Below, piece after piece: positions 1 to 10,832 of a stretch of DNA of 64,000 bases. The position numbers and the translations under genes were made by a program. The DNA lies in the NCBI GenBank assembly GCA_030737875.1, contig CM060926.1, positions 314,128,922 to 314,192,921 on the forward strand, in the 5' to 3' direction. The notes below the pieces were generated by a model. The model saw only the letters and a list, made by a program, of their open reading frames with translations, made no database searches and was not told where the DNA came from. Source of the stretch: Allium sativum (taxonomy: Eukaryota > Streptophyta > Magnoliopsida > Asparagales > Amaryllidaceae). Within the stretch, counting starts at the first letter, position 1. Each line of letters begins with the position of its first letter.

Positions 1-276
1 GTATAGAGCGTCAAAAGAATAAACCTTAGTTCTGTTCCTACGATGGCCCAGTCTAAGTTTCTAAGCCCTTATCATCGCCTACGATGATCAGGATAAGGCA
101 CCTCCTGGAGGGAGGTCGAGTAAGTCCTTGGGCCCTGCTTGTGAATAAGCTAGCCAAGAACTCCGGACACACAGGCCCAGAGAGTGGCCAACAAAGCACG
201 TACATCCTCTGCTTTCACATCAAAAGCCCAAGGGGAGGCTTAAAAAGCACGTACAACCTCTGCTTTCCAAATCTAT
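1..276 (+). other. Internal non-coding part of a Tat-like Ty3 retrotransposon
   Basis: No convincing coding sequence is visible. The stretch holds two copies of a short motif (AAAGCACGTACA followed by CCTCTGCTTT, near 195 and 247) and an inverted repeat around 68-98 (CCTTATC pairing with GATAAGG). It leads into the 65-bp tandem array. Assignment to the Tat-like element is inferred from its position upstream of that array and of the antisense gene; the element's pol would lie left of the window. Confidence 0.35.
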
Positions 277-835
277 ACCAGAGGGGATTCCAGTCTTTCA
301 TGCTAATACCCGAATCTGGGTCAATTCGGCACTTTACTAATACCGTAGGGGGTTCCGGTCTTTCATGCTAATACCCGAATCTGGTTCAATTTGGCGCTTT
401 ACCAATACCGGAGGGGGTTCCGGTCTTTCATGCTAATACCTAAATCTGGGTCGATTCGGTGCTTTACCAATACCGGAGGGGGTTCCGATCTTTCATGCTA
501 ATACCCGAATCTGGGTCGATTCGACGCTTTACCAATACTGGAGGGGGTTCCAGTCTTTCATGCTAATACCCGAATCTAGGTCGATTTGGCACTTTACCGA
601 TACTGGAGGGAGTTCCGGTCTTCAATAGTAATGCTCGAATCTGGGTTGACGCTTTACCAATGCTGGAGGGGGTTCCGGTCTTTCATGCTAATACTGGAAT
701 CTGGTTCGATTCGGCGCTTTACCAATACCGTAGAGGGTTCCGGTCTTTCATGCTAATACCTGAATCTGGGTCGATTCGGCGCTTTACCAATACTGAAGGA
801 AATTCTGGTCTTCTATGCATATTCAGATCAGGGTC
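277..835 (+). repeat. 65-bp minisatellite, about 8-9 copies
   Basis: The motif CGGTCTTTCATGCTAATA and close variants begin at 291, 356, 421, 486, 551, 616, 676, 741 and 806. Spacing is 65 bp except one 60-bp unit (616 to 676). Units share TTCCGGTCTTTCATGC, CGAATCTGGGTCGATTCGG and CGCTTTACCAATACCGGAGG, and decay at both ends. Minisatellites downstream of pol are known in Tat/Ogre elements (the pea satellite PisTR-A arose this way), which fits the position here. Short open frames across it are by-products of the repeat. Confidence 0.9.
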
Positions 836-1344
836 AACCCAATCCTAAGCAAATGTTGGGAGACGCAATTCAACTCCAACTCAACATCGAACCACAATGC
901 AAATCACACAACGATGGCCTTTATCATTTTCCCTTTGTACTCAGGAAAGTATCTCTGATTTACACAGATGCACCAAATATTCGCACTAACACACAAAAGA
1001 CGAACAGGTACTTTGGATCTTTTATGACTGAACGCACTATGATACTGGTAATCCCAAAAAGGGTACGGGGCACTGTTTTCAAGACCATAAGACAGATCGC
1101 AATATAGCATTTTATGCCTAGTCGCGATATAGCGATGACTAAAAGGAAAGCGCCTAGATTAAGATACACAATTGCACGCCAAATTATATCATTATAGATC
1201 CTACTATTCATATTTATATAATATGCTACACTCCATTGTTAAAATACAGGGTACTTTACGTGCTACATAAATGTTTATATATAAAAAAAGGGAAGAAAGC
1301 ATGCCCCGACATAACAACTCCCGCATGGGAAATATACCAACTTC
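836..1344. other. Unassigned spacer in the Tat-like element
   Basis: I see no recognisable gene, repeat or RNA. Open frames of 60-85 codons on both strands overlap one another and have no recognisable motif. The stretch lies between the minisatellite and the 3' end of the antisense gene and may hold that gene's 3' untranslated region. Confidence 0.3.
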
Positions 1345-2133
1345 CGATAGGATACGTTCTATTCATGGAACCAGGAGGAAGCGATAGAACGACGAATCGC
1401 GGCACGCAAAAGCTCGTCGACCTTTTGCACCTTTTTCGTCACCACGCCAGGGTCATCCGAGAGTTTAGGTTGCCACTTCAAAGCTTGACTGAAAGTCTTT
1501 CCCGTCGCACGAAGATTTTTGTTTTCCTACCTCAGGTCGAAAGCGTCTTCGCGTAGGAATTGTTTCTCCTTTTGCAATTGCTTAAGTTTGGAGGTATAAA
1601 AGTCAACACAATGAGAGTTGCCCTCAATCTCCTTCCTGTCGTAAAGACTTTTCACGCTTGCTTTAACCCGTCTATGCCACCTTGCAACAAAGGAATGGTT
1701 TATCCTGGGGGAGGATCCCCAATCTCATATTCCGAAGAGACATGTTCCATTGAGACACGCGACTCATTAGAGGCAGATACCCCAAGAGCAAATCCAAATG
1801 CAGTCACCCATTCTTTGCATTTCATTAGTACGTCTTTCCATCTCGCCTCTAAGTCCCTAACTTGACGCTGCAGCTCATCTCGTTCTTCATAAAAATCGAT
1901 GGTAGGATTCGTTTTTATGCTCCTCTTTTCCTCGAGGTTGTCTTTATATTTTTGCCTTATTTGAGTCTCCAACACACATATTTGTTCTACCAAACATTGT
2001 GCCAATCATTTCCCGGATAGGGCACATCTGCCACCTATGGTGGTAGGAGAAGTTCCCGAAAAATCTCCCAAACACAAAGGAAATGATGCATCTCTATCCA
2101 CAAAAGAGGAAGAGTCTTCAGGTACATTGTCCT
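1345..2133 (-). pseudogene. Antisense coiled-coil gene of the Tat-like element, degraded 3' exon
   Basis: Read on the - strand, a coding-like frame runs from about 2133 to about 1345 with in-frame stops (near 2006 and about 1530) and a probable frameshift in the C/G run near 1707-1713. It predicts a charged, heptad-like protein with segments such as EERDELQRQVRDLEARW and QLQKEKQFLREDAFDL, typical of coiled coils; the first part (2005-1700) is open for 101 codons. The sequence just upstream on the - strand is a good splice acceptor (pyrimidine-rich TTTATTTAAACAG, AG at about 2134-2135), so this may be the second exon of the gene whose first exon is at 2533-3147. Tat-lineage elements are known to carry antisense ORFs between pol and the 3' LTR. 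The biochemical function is unknown. Confidence 0.5.
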
Positions 2134-2532
2134 GTTTAAATAAACAAATAAGCTATCTTTTGAAAGAGTATTCCAAACCCAGAAAAAGCATGCGACAAAA
2201 AGGAGGTAAAAAAAATACGATTTGCATTCACATGCATTGTTGTCAAGAAATATATAGATATAACAGATTATCTTTCCCCAGTGTTCTTTTCTTTCATGTT
2301 ACATACTAACTTTGCATGATGAGTCCTAAGTTTCTTTAATATTATCTCCTTGTCGTTCCCCAAGAAGTTGAAAGAAAATGATGATACTTCATGTAAATAT
2401 GTTTGAGTTCTTTTAAGAAACGTTCTCTGCTAGATCTTAAGGGAGGCTTTGTGAGAAATTCCCTCTTCAGCTTAGAAAGAGAATGAAGATCTTCCTTAAA
2501 AATAACAAATAAAACATACAAACCAAATGTTG
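2134..2532 (-). other. Probable intron of the antisense gene
   Basis: On the - strand this AT-rich stretch separates two coding-like blocks. It ends in a consensus-like acceptor (TTATTTAAACAG). Several GT dinucleotides near 2560-2575 and about 2515 could be the donor, so the exact exon 1 end is unresolved. I see no other feature. Confidence 0.35.
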
Positions 2533-3147
2533 TTATTTAAGGAAGTTAAGGAAAAACTCAAACCACCCTTCAGAAGTAAGTTCCTGAATGTCGGAGACAT
2601 CGATAGAGGATAAAACGGATCTTATAATTGTGTCAAAATCTTGGGCCTGGAAAGAGGGACCCACAGGGTCACACGGATAATAGGGAGAAAGGGGAGGTTC
2701 ACGCTCTCCTGAATTCGGATCCCCCTGAAAATCAGATCTTAGAAAACCAGTAACAAAATCACTTCCAATGGTCTCTGCAGAGGAGGGATAGACGTTATGA
2801 GAACTTCCAGGAGAAAATATAAGAGGGGTATGCAGTAGCCGACGATAAGGCGATGCAACAATTTCACCACTAGAAGAATGGGAAACAGAATTTACCCTTT
2901 TAGGATTCCAAAAGGAATCGTTGTCAAAAACTGAAGCAGATCTCTTCTTAGATAGAAATTTAGGAGAAGAAGAAGCCACAGAGGGTGGGAACAAACCATC
3001 TCCAAGAAACGCAAAACAAGAGGGAGAAGTTTGCTCTAGAAAATCTTGTCCCAAAGAAGAAGAGACATACCCGGAGGGAAAGTTTGAGAATAACAGTTCG
3101 GAATGCTGATTCAGGACACTTGGGATTTCACTCAAAACATTGCTCAC
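2533..3147 (-). CDS. Antisense ORF, 204 aa, serine-rich, unknown function (Tat-like element)
   Basis: An open frame begins at ATG 3147 and ends at a stop at 2533. The predicted protein is serine- and proline-rich, starts MSNVLSEIPSVLNQHSELLF, and has a short basic patch (KFLSKKRS, then NPKRV) that could act as a nuclear localisation signal around residues 60-85. It has no membrane segment and no catalytic motif I recognise. The frame may end earlier at a splice donor that joins it to the coiled-coil block downstream. It runs opposite to the polypurine tract and 3' LTR of the surrounding element, the arrangement known for antisense ORFs of Tat elements such as Grande. Only 93 bp separate its ATG from the solo LTR at 3241, so that insertion has displaced its upstream region. 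It could still be a chance frame, but 204 codons with a biased composition makes that less likely. Confidence 0.5.
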   Translation of the reverse strand: MSNVLSEIPSVLNQHSELLFSNFPSGYVSSSLGQDFLEQTSPSCFAFLGDGLFPPSVASSSPKFLSKKRSASVFDNDSFWNPKRVNSVSHSSSGEIVASPYRRLLHTPLIFSPGSSHNVYPSSAETIGSDFVTGFLRSDFQGDPNSGEREPPLSPYYPCDPVGPSFQAQDFDTIIRSVLSSIDVSDIQELTSEGWFEFFLNFLK

Positions 3148-3240
3148 TTAGTTTTCCTTCTTCCCAAGCCCCTCCTCCATCAAATAAAGCCCAGACTTGT
3201 TTGAAATGAAATCGCCAATTTGTGTAATCTTGTACATAGT
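3148..3240 (-). other. Remaining 5' flank of the antisense ORF, including one copy of the ATAGT duplication
   Basis: This is the only upstream sequence left between the antisense ATG and the solo LTR. It contains no clear TATA box on the - strand. Bases 3236-3240 (ATAGT) are the left target-site duplication of the solo LTR, repeated at 9017-9021. Confidence 0.6.
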
Positions 3241-4402
3241 TGTAGTAACCCGCATTTTTAGCTGTTGAATAAATAATTTATTTAATTATTAAATATCGAT
3301 TTATCGATACCGAGAACGTGAATTAAATAATATTGAATATTTAATAAATAATTATAATATAATAATATATTATAATGTCGAAATAGTCGGAAATAGTGAA
3401 ATTCACAATATCGTGTGAATTGAATAGCATACGAGATTTGGTGGAGTTTCGATTCGAAATATAATAACGAATATATTCAATCGACGACAGTTTGAACGTA
3501 TAATTATAATATAATTAAAATCGAGCTCGAAATGGCGCTGCAGTTCGATATTTGGCGATTTGAACTTCAACTGAATGTACAGGATTCGTTTTAAGCCGGA
3601 TTTCTGTGAAACAAGAACCGTCAGGACCGATTTGATAATAGTTTTCTAATGGAAGAGAAAAATCAGGATTTCGTTATGTAGATTTTGATTCATGTCCAAA
3701 TCAAATTTTGAAATAGTCGCTATAGAATCGTTTATCGACCGTATCGGTTTGTTCGACATTACTAGAGATCGGGTTTGAATTTAGACATGGTTCTTTTGGG
3801 AAGTAGTGATAATTTAATTTTTAGAATTTTATGGTAATTTTTAATTAATTAAATAAGCAACTTTTTATTTGGAGTATTTGGCACCCTGTGTCGACATTTC
3901 GGGGTTTCACAATATGAGTCCATCTACCGGTATTATTACATTTTTGGGACCAGAGCACATCACTCTTTTAAATGGTATCTTTGTTTCTGTCCATAGCAGT
4001 CCCTACGTGAACAGGATATTTCATAGTATGGTACACTATGTTTTTAACTTGAAACAAAATAAACTGAATGATTAACTGGTTAAACGAACTCGAAATTCAA
4101 CGAAACAAGTTTCATACGAAACCTTAGGAAGAGGTCTAGTGAAACGTCAAGGCCTCATATTTTTAGGATTTTTTCTGTAATTTTAATGAATTAATGCTCG
4201 GTGTTTTTCATCGATATTTTCTAAGGGATTTTCGCAAACGGTGTCGGAATTCGACGAAACCTGTCCCATTAGATCCGGAATATTTTTCTATGATAGGATT
4301 GACTTTGTTTGTCAAAAGCAGGTGTTATTTGAGATGTTAATTTTACGAAAAACTCATTTGTAACTTTTTATATAATATTATAATATTTATCCCATCCTGC
4401 CT

Positions 4403-4408
4403 TATAAA
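4403..4408 (+). promoter_or_regulatory. Probable TATA box of the solo LTR
   Basis: TATAAA occurs in the context CTGCCTTATAAACAGGG, typical of plant promoters, about 1.16 kb into the LTR and followed by a region of different composition (about 4450-5080) that could be the transcribed leader. Inferred from sequence only. Confidence 0.5.
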
Positions 4409-5927
4409 CAGGGACTCAACTGATATCCTTAAGACTTAATTCATTTCTGAAGTCAAAGGCTTCAGCGCCTCCGATTCTCTTCACAAACCTTAATCGCAAC
4501 CTTCAAAATTCAAAGAAAAATCAAACGAAAAGCAACAAATCCTAATCTATATATACTCGAGTTGGTACTGAGTATCTCTCCAAATATATACCAGTTTGAG
4601 AAGGTGCGACACCGTCTTTTGTTCGCTGGAAATTCAACAGTGTGCGCGATTTAGGGGTTGAACGGTGAGCTTGGGGTTCGTCTTGTGTACAGCAGTAGCG
4701 GGGTGCTCGGCGTGGGAGAGGTTGTACGGTTCTGACATGATGGAGGAGCCGGAGTTTAAATCGACTTCACCGTTGAACTCGTGGTGGACGGAGGAAAGTA
4801 CTGGTGTGGTCAGCCTCGTCGGTTGATGGAAGAGGTGAAATACGACATCAGGAAATCGCGTGGTGAGGCTATAGGTCGGTTTTGAGGAGGTACGCCGGAG
4901 TGGTGGAGATGGTGACTGGAAGGAGCGGTTTTGGGTGTTGAGTGGATTGGTGGTGGTAGTGGTGATCATCGATGGCCGGAGAAGGGGATAGGCGCGGTCA
5001 ACGGTGAAGCTAAGGGTTTGATTTCATTTCCTGGAGAGACGGGTTCGCTGATTTAAAATAGAAGGGGAAGAAGGGTGCGGGTCACGTGAGTAGGAGAGGT
5101 GAGAAGTGTTTTTGAATTAAAAGTGTTAAGTTTAATTATCCTAAATCATGTTCTAACTTGAAAACGCAATAACTAGCTCATACGAAGTCGAAACGACGAA
5201 CCGTAAGTTGCGTTGGGATCGTATGGACGGTGGCTACACCATGAAGCTGACTGGAAGTAGATCCGAGCTCGTTACAATTTATGGTGAAATAAATTGTCCG
5301 ACTGAATCAAATAACGCAAACCGTTATTTAACGTCTAACTCGCCAATGTGAGTAAAACTGACCAACTCTGAACAGTTATATTTTTAGAATGTATTTCTAG
5401 AACTGTTAATCATCTGTTGATTGCTTTGTGTTGGTTGATTGATTGAACGGCTAGTCAGTTAGTGAAAATTTTATATATATATATGTATATATATATATAA
5501 ACCGTTAAATATTTATATATTGATTCTGTTTAACAGAATATATCATATGGAACTGAAAGTGATGTTATCTATATTGTTTAACATCTGTGATGCAGGAAAA
5601 CAGGTTGGAGGGATCCAACTGGATTCCTCAACAGTTATTTTACTGTGATTTATATATTGTGATATATAATGTGATATATAATCTGTGGGCGATTATATGT
5701 ACTTGGACGATATTGAACATCGTGATTTGATATGATTGAATACCATAAAATGCCGGAATGTTGATAGGGGAATTTTCAAAGTGATATTGAAAATAGAATA
5801 TTTATAAAATGGAATATTTATAAATAAGAGATATTTATAAAGTGGAATATTTATAAATAAGAAATGTTTATAAATTGGAATATTTATAAATAGGAGATAT
5901 TTTAAAAAGGAAAATAAATTCAAACCA

Positions 5928-6033
5928 TTTCTTTTTGAATGGAAAGGCCTGTGTGGCGAGTTTGGGGATTTTCCCGATGCTCCCGATACAAAGGAGGTTA
6001 TGGCGAATTTTCCTGGGAATTTAAGGAGTTAGA
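5928..6033 (+). other. Copy of the conserved LARD interior block inside the solo LTR
   Basis: This roughly 105-bp segment aligns by eye with 16855-16950 (LARD1 interior) and about 61998-62092 (LARD2 interior). Shared landmarks in order are TTTCTTTTTGA, AAGGCCTGTGTGGCGA, GGGATTTTCCCG, GCTCCCG, GGAGGTTATGGCGAA and TTTAAGGAGTTAG. In both LARDs it sits about 150 bp before the polypurine tract, but here it is in the middle of an LTR. Indels differ between copies, so it is probably non-coding. Confidence 0.65.
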
Positions 6034-6204
6034 ATATTTCAAGAATAAATTTGAAAAGGAAATATTTATAAACCATTTACAAATAGAATAGAAAGGAAAC
6101 GTTATAAAAAGGAAATCATTTTTAAAGTGTAGAACCGTTATTTAAAAGTAAATCTTTTCAAATGAATAAAACGTTGTTAAAAAGGAAATCTTTATAAAGT
6201 GAAT

Positions 6205-6370
6205 AAAGTTAATCGAATATGGTATTCGAAGGTAGTTAATCGAATATAGACATTCGAAAGGAGTTAATCGAATATGGTATTCGAAGTTTGTTAATCGAAT
6301 ATGATATTCGAAGTTAGTTAATCGAATATGGTATTCGAAAGTTAGTTAATCAAATATGTTATTCGAAGGG
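6205..6370 (+). repeat. Tandem array of CGAATA-TGG-TATTCG palindromes
   Basis: Successive units of about 28-30 bp carry an inverted repeat with a three-base loop, CGAATATGGTATTCG, starting near 6214 and 6269 and with variants between and after (loop TGA or longer, one arm mutated). Further diverged copies occur at about 6790-6905 (CGAATACCGTTTATTCG and similar). Each unit could form a small hairpin. Confidence 0.75.
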
Positions 6371-6376
6371 GGTTAG

Positions 6377-6640
6377 TCGAGTTAAGTTAGTCAAGTTAGT
6401 CGAGCCTAGTTAATCGAATCGAATTGTTCGAACCAAGTAAGTCGAGTTAAGTTAGTAAAGTTAGTCGAGCCTAGTTAATCGAATCGAATTGGTCGAACCA
6501 AGTAAGTCGAGTTAAGTTAGTCAAGTTAGTCGAGCCTAGTTAATCGAATCGAATTGGTTGAACCAAGTAAGTCGAGTTAAGTTAGTCAAGTTAGTCGAGC
6601 CTAGTTAATCGAATCGAATTGGTCGAACCAAGTAAGTCGA
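6377..6640 (+). repeat. 65-bp tandem repeat, about 4 copies, in the solo LTR
   Basis: The landmark CGAGCCTAGTTAATCGAATC begins at 6401, 6466, 6531 and 6596, a constant 65-bp period. Copies differ by one or two bases each. It is flanked by shorter TCGAGTTAAGTTAG motifs of the same kind. It is unrelated in sequence to the 65-bp minisatellite at 277-835. Confidence 0.85.
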
Positions 6641-8589
6641 GTTAGTCGAGTCAAGTTAAGTTAGTCGAGTTAAGTTCGTCGAGTTAAAGGAGTTATCGAT
6701 GTTAGTTTCATCGAAGGGAGTTATCGATTATAGTTTAATCGAAGTGAGATTTTCAAGTATGAGATATTTGAAAAGGAAGAGTTATCGAATATTAGTTATA
6801 CGAAGAGAGATTATCGAATACCGTTTATTCGAGAAGGAGTTAATCGAATATAGGTTATTCGAAGAATAGTTAATCAAATAGAGATTTCTCGAAGAGAGTT
6901 AATCGGCAAATTCGATTATATCGAATTCGGGAAAGTACTTATACTTTCCAGTGTTTAAATAGAGATTTATTTATTTATAAATAAATAAGTGTTAGGTTAA
7001 TTATTCACTAATAAGAATAGAAGTTATAATTAAAGTTAGATAATTCGAAAGTAGGGATTTATAACGTTATCGTTATAACCAATGTTTTAAATATAGAAGT
7101 GGACTAGTAAAATTGAATCCGAGAAAGGCGTAAAGAAGTTGTTAAAGATTAAAAGATAAACTTTGACCATTTTGAAGTTATAACGTTGTTCAGTTAAGGT
7201 CTGAGAGGTAATTATACCCCAACTTGAGTGACTTCCTTCTTAACTAAGAAATGGTAAGGTTTAATCGTAAAGGAGTTTTGGAAATGTTTTCCAAACGAGA
7301 ATCAGAAATGTTTTCTGATAAAAGAAAATAAGAATTTAGAATATAGGGAAACAGGAGATAAGTAAATAAACGAACTAAAGAGATTAATGTTAAATGATGT
7401 TTGTTCGATATAATTTCCATCTGGGAATAATACCGTTGTTTGTACACTTGTTTTTCTTTGATGGTTAAATCACAGACTATCGAAGTTTTGACCATTTTAA
7501 CGTTGTTAATATGGAGAGACCGGTTGGATTTTTATCCAAAGAACCACTCTGTATTGGCATAAGCGTCGCGAATCATATATGCCAAAGATAATTGAAGACG
7601 GAGTAAAATGCAAGGGCTATCCTGTTTACAGAATAGTGCCTTCGGTTTGTCCAGTCCCAGGACAACTTGTATGGACGAAGGTCTGACAGAGTATATCCAA
7701 TGGATCGCGTAAGTTGATCTGTTCAACCGTATTCATGTTTGGTGGCGGAGGAATTCGTTTCTCTTAGCTGTATACCCGTGTTATTTTTGGATAAGTCAAT
7801 TTGTGATTTGGCGGGTATGACGATGTGACATTCTAAGTGAATGAAGATGGATGTCTGACAGAGTATTTCCAGACGATTACGTACATTGATTTCTTCAACC
7901 GTACCAAGAGTGGAAGCGGAGAAGGAAATCTTCTTTTAGCTGACACGTAATGTACTGTTGTAAACGTCAATTAGTGATTTCGATGGATCTGACAATGTGG
8001 CATTCGAAGTGAATCTGATGTAATGATAAAGCGTAGCTTCTAGCCTCATCAACCGGAAAATGACAGAAATCGGGCAGGCAGCATGGCTAAGTCGGTCGCA
8101 CCGAAGTAGGGTGTATAATCACCTATCTAGTGAATATTCATTTGTTTCTTAAATCTATCAATGTTGTCCCATATATATACGGGAAACGATTGCTGATCCC
8201 AACCGTTGGTGATATACATTCGATACACTCAAGCGAAATGAGTGGTCGGTCATGTGTGGCTGAGTTACAAGATGTTCTTGTTGAACTCCAGTGTATCGTT
8301 CCTAGAGTACACTGATCGGAAGGTGGTTCCGTACCTTGTCATAGTTGGAAATCCAATCATCCAATACGTGCTTGCGATTTTGATTTGTATACTATATATG
8401 TAGTAACGTGAGATGCAAGCGTTTCTACTAGACTGATATTTATTTGTACTTAGACATTATTATAATATCAGAATGATATTGCTTTGCAAAGATGTTGGAT
8501 TCTCATAAGGTAAAAACCCGTTCTGTTATGCGGCGTGGTCTTGTGAGATATCCTTTATTAAATCAAGTATTAAATTGTTTTACTCATAC

Positions 8590-8747
8590 CAGTCCCATGA
8601 CTGACCCGGAGTTTATTTTGTTGTTTTCCCTAAACTCTTGGGTGCCTAAATTTGTACGGGCAGTCAAGTAGTCGGGATTTTACAGATATACTTGGAGAGC
8701 TTGGAGCAGGAGGCTTCAGGATTCTATAGCTATTATTATTTCCGCTG
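8590..8747 (+). promoter_or_regulatory. Conserved 3' LTR module: hairpin-CTGACC and TTTCCGCTG (solo LTR)
   Basis: A perfect five-base-pair hairpin, CAGTC (8590-8594), loop CCAT, GACTG (8599-8603), is followed directly by ACC, and TTTCCGCTG lies at 8739-8747. The segment between includes GGAGTTTAT and ACTCTTGGGTGCC, shared with the LARD1 LTR. Equivalent modules occur at the same relative place in the LTRs of A, B, C, LARD1 and LARD2. The role is unknown; it lies where plant LTRs usually have their R/U5 and RNA-processing signals. Confidence 0.6.
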
Positions 8748-8954
8748 TTGTTGTAAGTGTTGTACTCTGATAAGTGTTATTGTATACATATACTGATGTT
8801 ATTTCAAAGATATGTTATGTTATATTTTATTCGTTCCGCTGTGAGATTCGTGTTTACTCTGATGATGATGTTCTTCTTCTTCTATTCTATAAGTTCTACC
8901 TTATCTATTCTCACCTTCTAATTTCTTTCATTAATTACCGGGATTTTTCGATGG

Positions 8955-8991
8955 TTTGGTTATCGACGTCGTGCTTACGTCGATAACCAAA
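8955..8991 (+). other. Perfect 15-bp inverted repeat 25 bp from the LTR end
   Basis: TTTGGTTATCGACGT (8955-8969) and its exact reverse complement ACGTCGATAACCAAA (8977-8991) are separated by seven bases. It is the strongest hairpin I noticed in the solo LTR and sits just before the terminal CGGGTTACTACA. Confidence 0.85.
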
Positions 8992-9016
8992 GTCGCTCAA
9001 AATCCGGGTTACTACA

Positions 9017-9685
9017 ATAGTCCTGTCAGGTGATACCATAACATAAATACGTAGTTCAATCTATTTTTTCTTTGATGATTTTACACAAACACCACATAGG
9101 CATATGAACGATTTGGAATTTCATTATCCTATAGAACAATAACCCTAGTTAAGGAAACTGATATAAATATGTTGAATTTCCCACTACTACACTTTTTTCG
9201 TTTATACAGGTTTTACTTCCCAAAGCCCCAGTAGCGAATGGGATGGGTATGACCTCATAGAGGGTTGCTATTAATCGTCAATTTAGATGATCAATAGGAG
9301 TTCAATCTACAAAAAAAAACTTACAACCAGCTAGAGCTGAAGTCTTGGGAAAATAATACAACAAATTTCGATGAACGGTAATCTTTCTTTCGTGAAATGC
9401 TATACAGGGAAAGGAGGAGAGAGAAAGAGAAAAAGATTTACCTTGCCTCTCAGCTGCCCACCTGAGACTGAATCAACAGACGAGATTTATATGAGGAAAG
9501 TAAGGATATTGTACGGGGGTAAAAAGAAAGAAAATATACTTCGTACTCAGAATCCAGATCACTCAAAAGGAGATCAATCAACGCACCCGATCGAATGAAG
9601 GCGGGAGGCACTGAAGCAACACTCCGAAGAAAAGACAAAAGTTTGACTTGTAAAGTCGAAAATGCCCCTTCACTGAGGGGGCAAA
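9017..9685 (+). other. 3' internal region of the Tat-like element with polypurine tract
   Basis: This resumes the sequence interrupted by the solo LTR; 9017-9021 is the right ATAGT duplication. I see no coding sequence with recognisable motifs. It ends with a polypurine-like tract, GAGGGGGCAAA at 9675-9685, immediately before TGTTACTACC, the arrangement expected at the internal/3' LTR junction of a Tat-type element. Confidence 0.5.
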
Positions 9686-9851
9686 TGTTACTACCAAAAT
9701 TAACAAAGAATCGAGTTGGCGGTGAAGGGGTATCGGGCAATCGAAGGCCCACTAAAAGCTCGCCAGAAAGCAGAACCCATTATTAGGAAGGGTTAAAAGC
9801 TGGAAAGAATAACTCGAGACACGACACCAAACGAAACCCTCTGGGAAAAAG
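9686..9851 (+). mobile_element. 3' LTR of the Tat-like element, piece 1
   Basis: It starts TGTTACTACC right after the polypurine tract and is cut at 9851 by the LARD1 complex. The continuation is inferred to be 24399-25268, because element A there has clean duplications and the segment has LTR-type promoter and polyadenylation signals. The 5' LTR partner is outside the window, so the start cannot be confirmed by comparison. Confidence 0.45.
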
Positions 9852-10832
9852 TGTAATAACCCGGAAATTCTGAACCAGTTTAAAATTTTTATTTTGGCTA
9901 TTTTAGCGAATTTTGAATATTTAAAATAGATTATTTTAAATAAAATCGACGAGAAATTTATTTTGAATAGAATTCGAACGTATATATTATACGCGTCGTC
10001 GTTAGAATATAAATATTTATATATAATTATAAATAGAATTGAAAATGGTGCGGTAGTTCGATAATTTGATTTCAACCTTCAATTGAACGTACCGGGTGCA
10101 AAACAATCCGGATTTTAGCGAAACCAAAAACAATAGGATCTAATTAATGATATCTTTCCAACGAATCCGAAAAATCGAAATTTCATAGCGGGAATCAAAA
10201 GATATGTCCAGTTGAAAATTTGAATAGTCGCTATGGAATTCAGGCCCTTAAAAATAGACATTTTGCAAACGACCTCGGATTTCGACGAAACTACTTTTGT
10301 TGGGTCCGTGGTGTAAAATTATTGCTAGATTCCAAATTTCATAATTTTTTGAATCAATATGTGAGCGTGGCAAAGGAAAATGCGTTTGACCAGTTTCAGT
10401 TGATTTTAACCGACTGGAAAATGACCATTTTTCCAACGGTCTCAGAATTCTATGAAACTAGCTTTATTAGGACCGTATCATCAATACGAAGCTAGAAAAT
10501 ATTTTTTTGGGATTTTTCTAGTTAGTATGTGACCCCATTAAATTGAAATGCGCGTTCAAATTCAATATATAGAGTTATATGTTGATTTTGACGAAAACTG
10601 ATCGAAACAGTCGAATCAGCTTACGATACATATCCCATTGTGTTCGGAATGGGGTAAAACGCTATGGACGACAGGCGGTGGGCCTCGTTTAGAGGTCGTA
10701 TGTAAAAGTCAACTTTTTGAAATTTAAAATAATATAAAAATAAAATAGAACCTTCCTCTTCCCCTTATATCTCCGCCCCTCCCCCTCCCCCCGATTTCAT
10801 TTTACAGAAAAAGAAAAAAAATGCGGAGACCT

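Larger units (their letters stand above)
3241..9016 (+). mobile_element. Giant solo LTR, 5.8 kb, Ty3 LARD-type family
   Basis: It begins TGTAGTAACCCG and ends CGGGTTACTACA, a perfect 12-bp terminal inverted repeat, and is flanked by the 5-bp duplication ATAGT. There is no second LTR, PBS or polypurine tract, so it is best read as a solo LTR left by recombination between the two LTRs of a full element. It is distantly collinear with the LARD2 LTR: shared blocks include the region near 3535-3600, the motif ending in ACCGGTATTATTA near 3920, GGTTGGAGGGATCC near 5603, GGTCTGAGAGGTAATTA near 7199, and the stretch near 8040-8160. A TATAAA lies at 4403, tandem palindromes at about 6205-6905, and the conserved hairpin/TTTCCGCTG module near the 3' end. 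Open frames inside it (for example 4634-4969 and 5693-5923 on the - strand) are low-complexity and unlike proteins. Confidence 0.9.

Noticed and set aside
4634..4969. 111-codon threonine/proline-rich - strand frame in the solo LTR
   Set aside because: Low complexity, no homologous frame in the related LARD2 LTR, and it lies antisense to the likely transcribed leader.
3241..9016. Reading 3241-9016 as a complete element with two short LTRs
   Set aside because: I found no direct terminal repeat, PBS or PPT within it, and its segments are collinear with a single LARD2 LTR.
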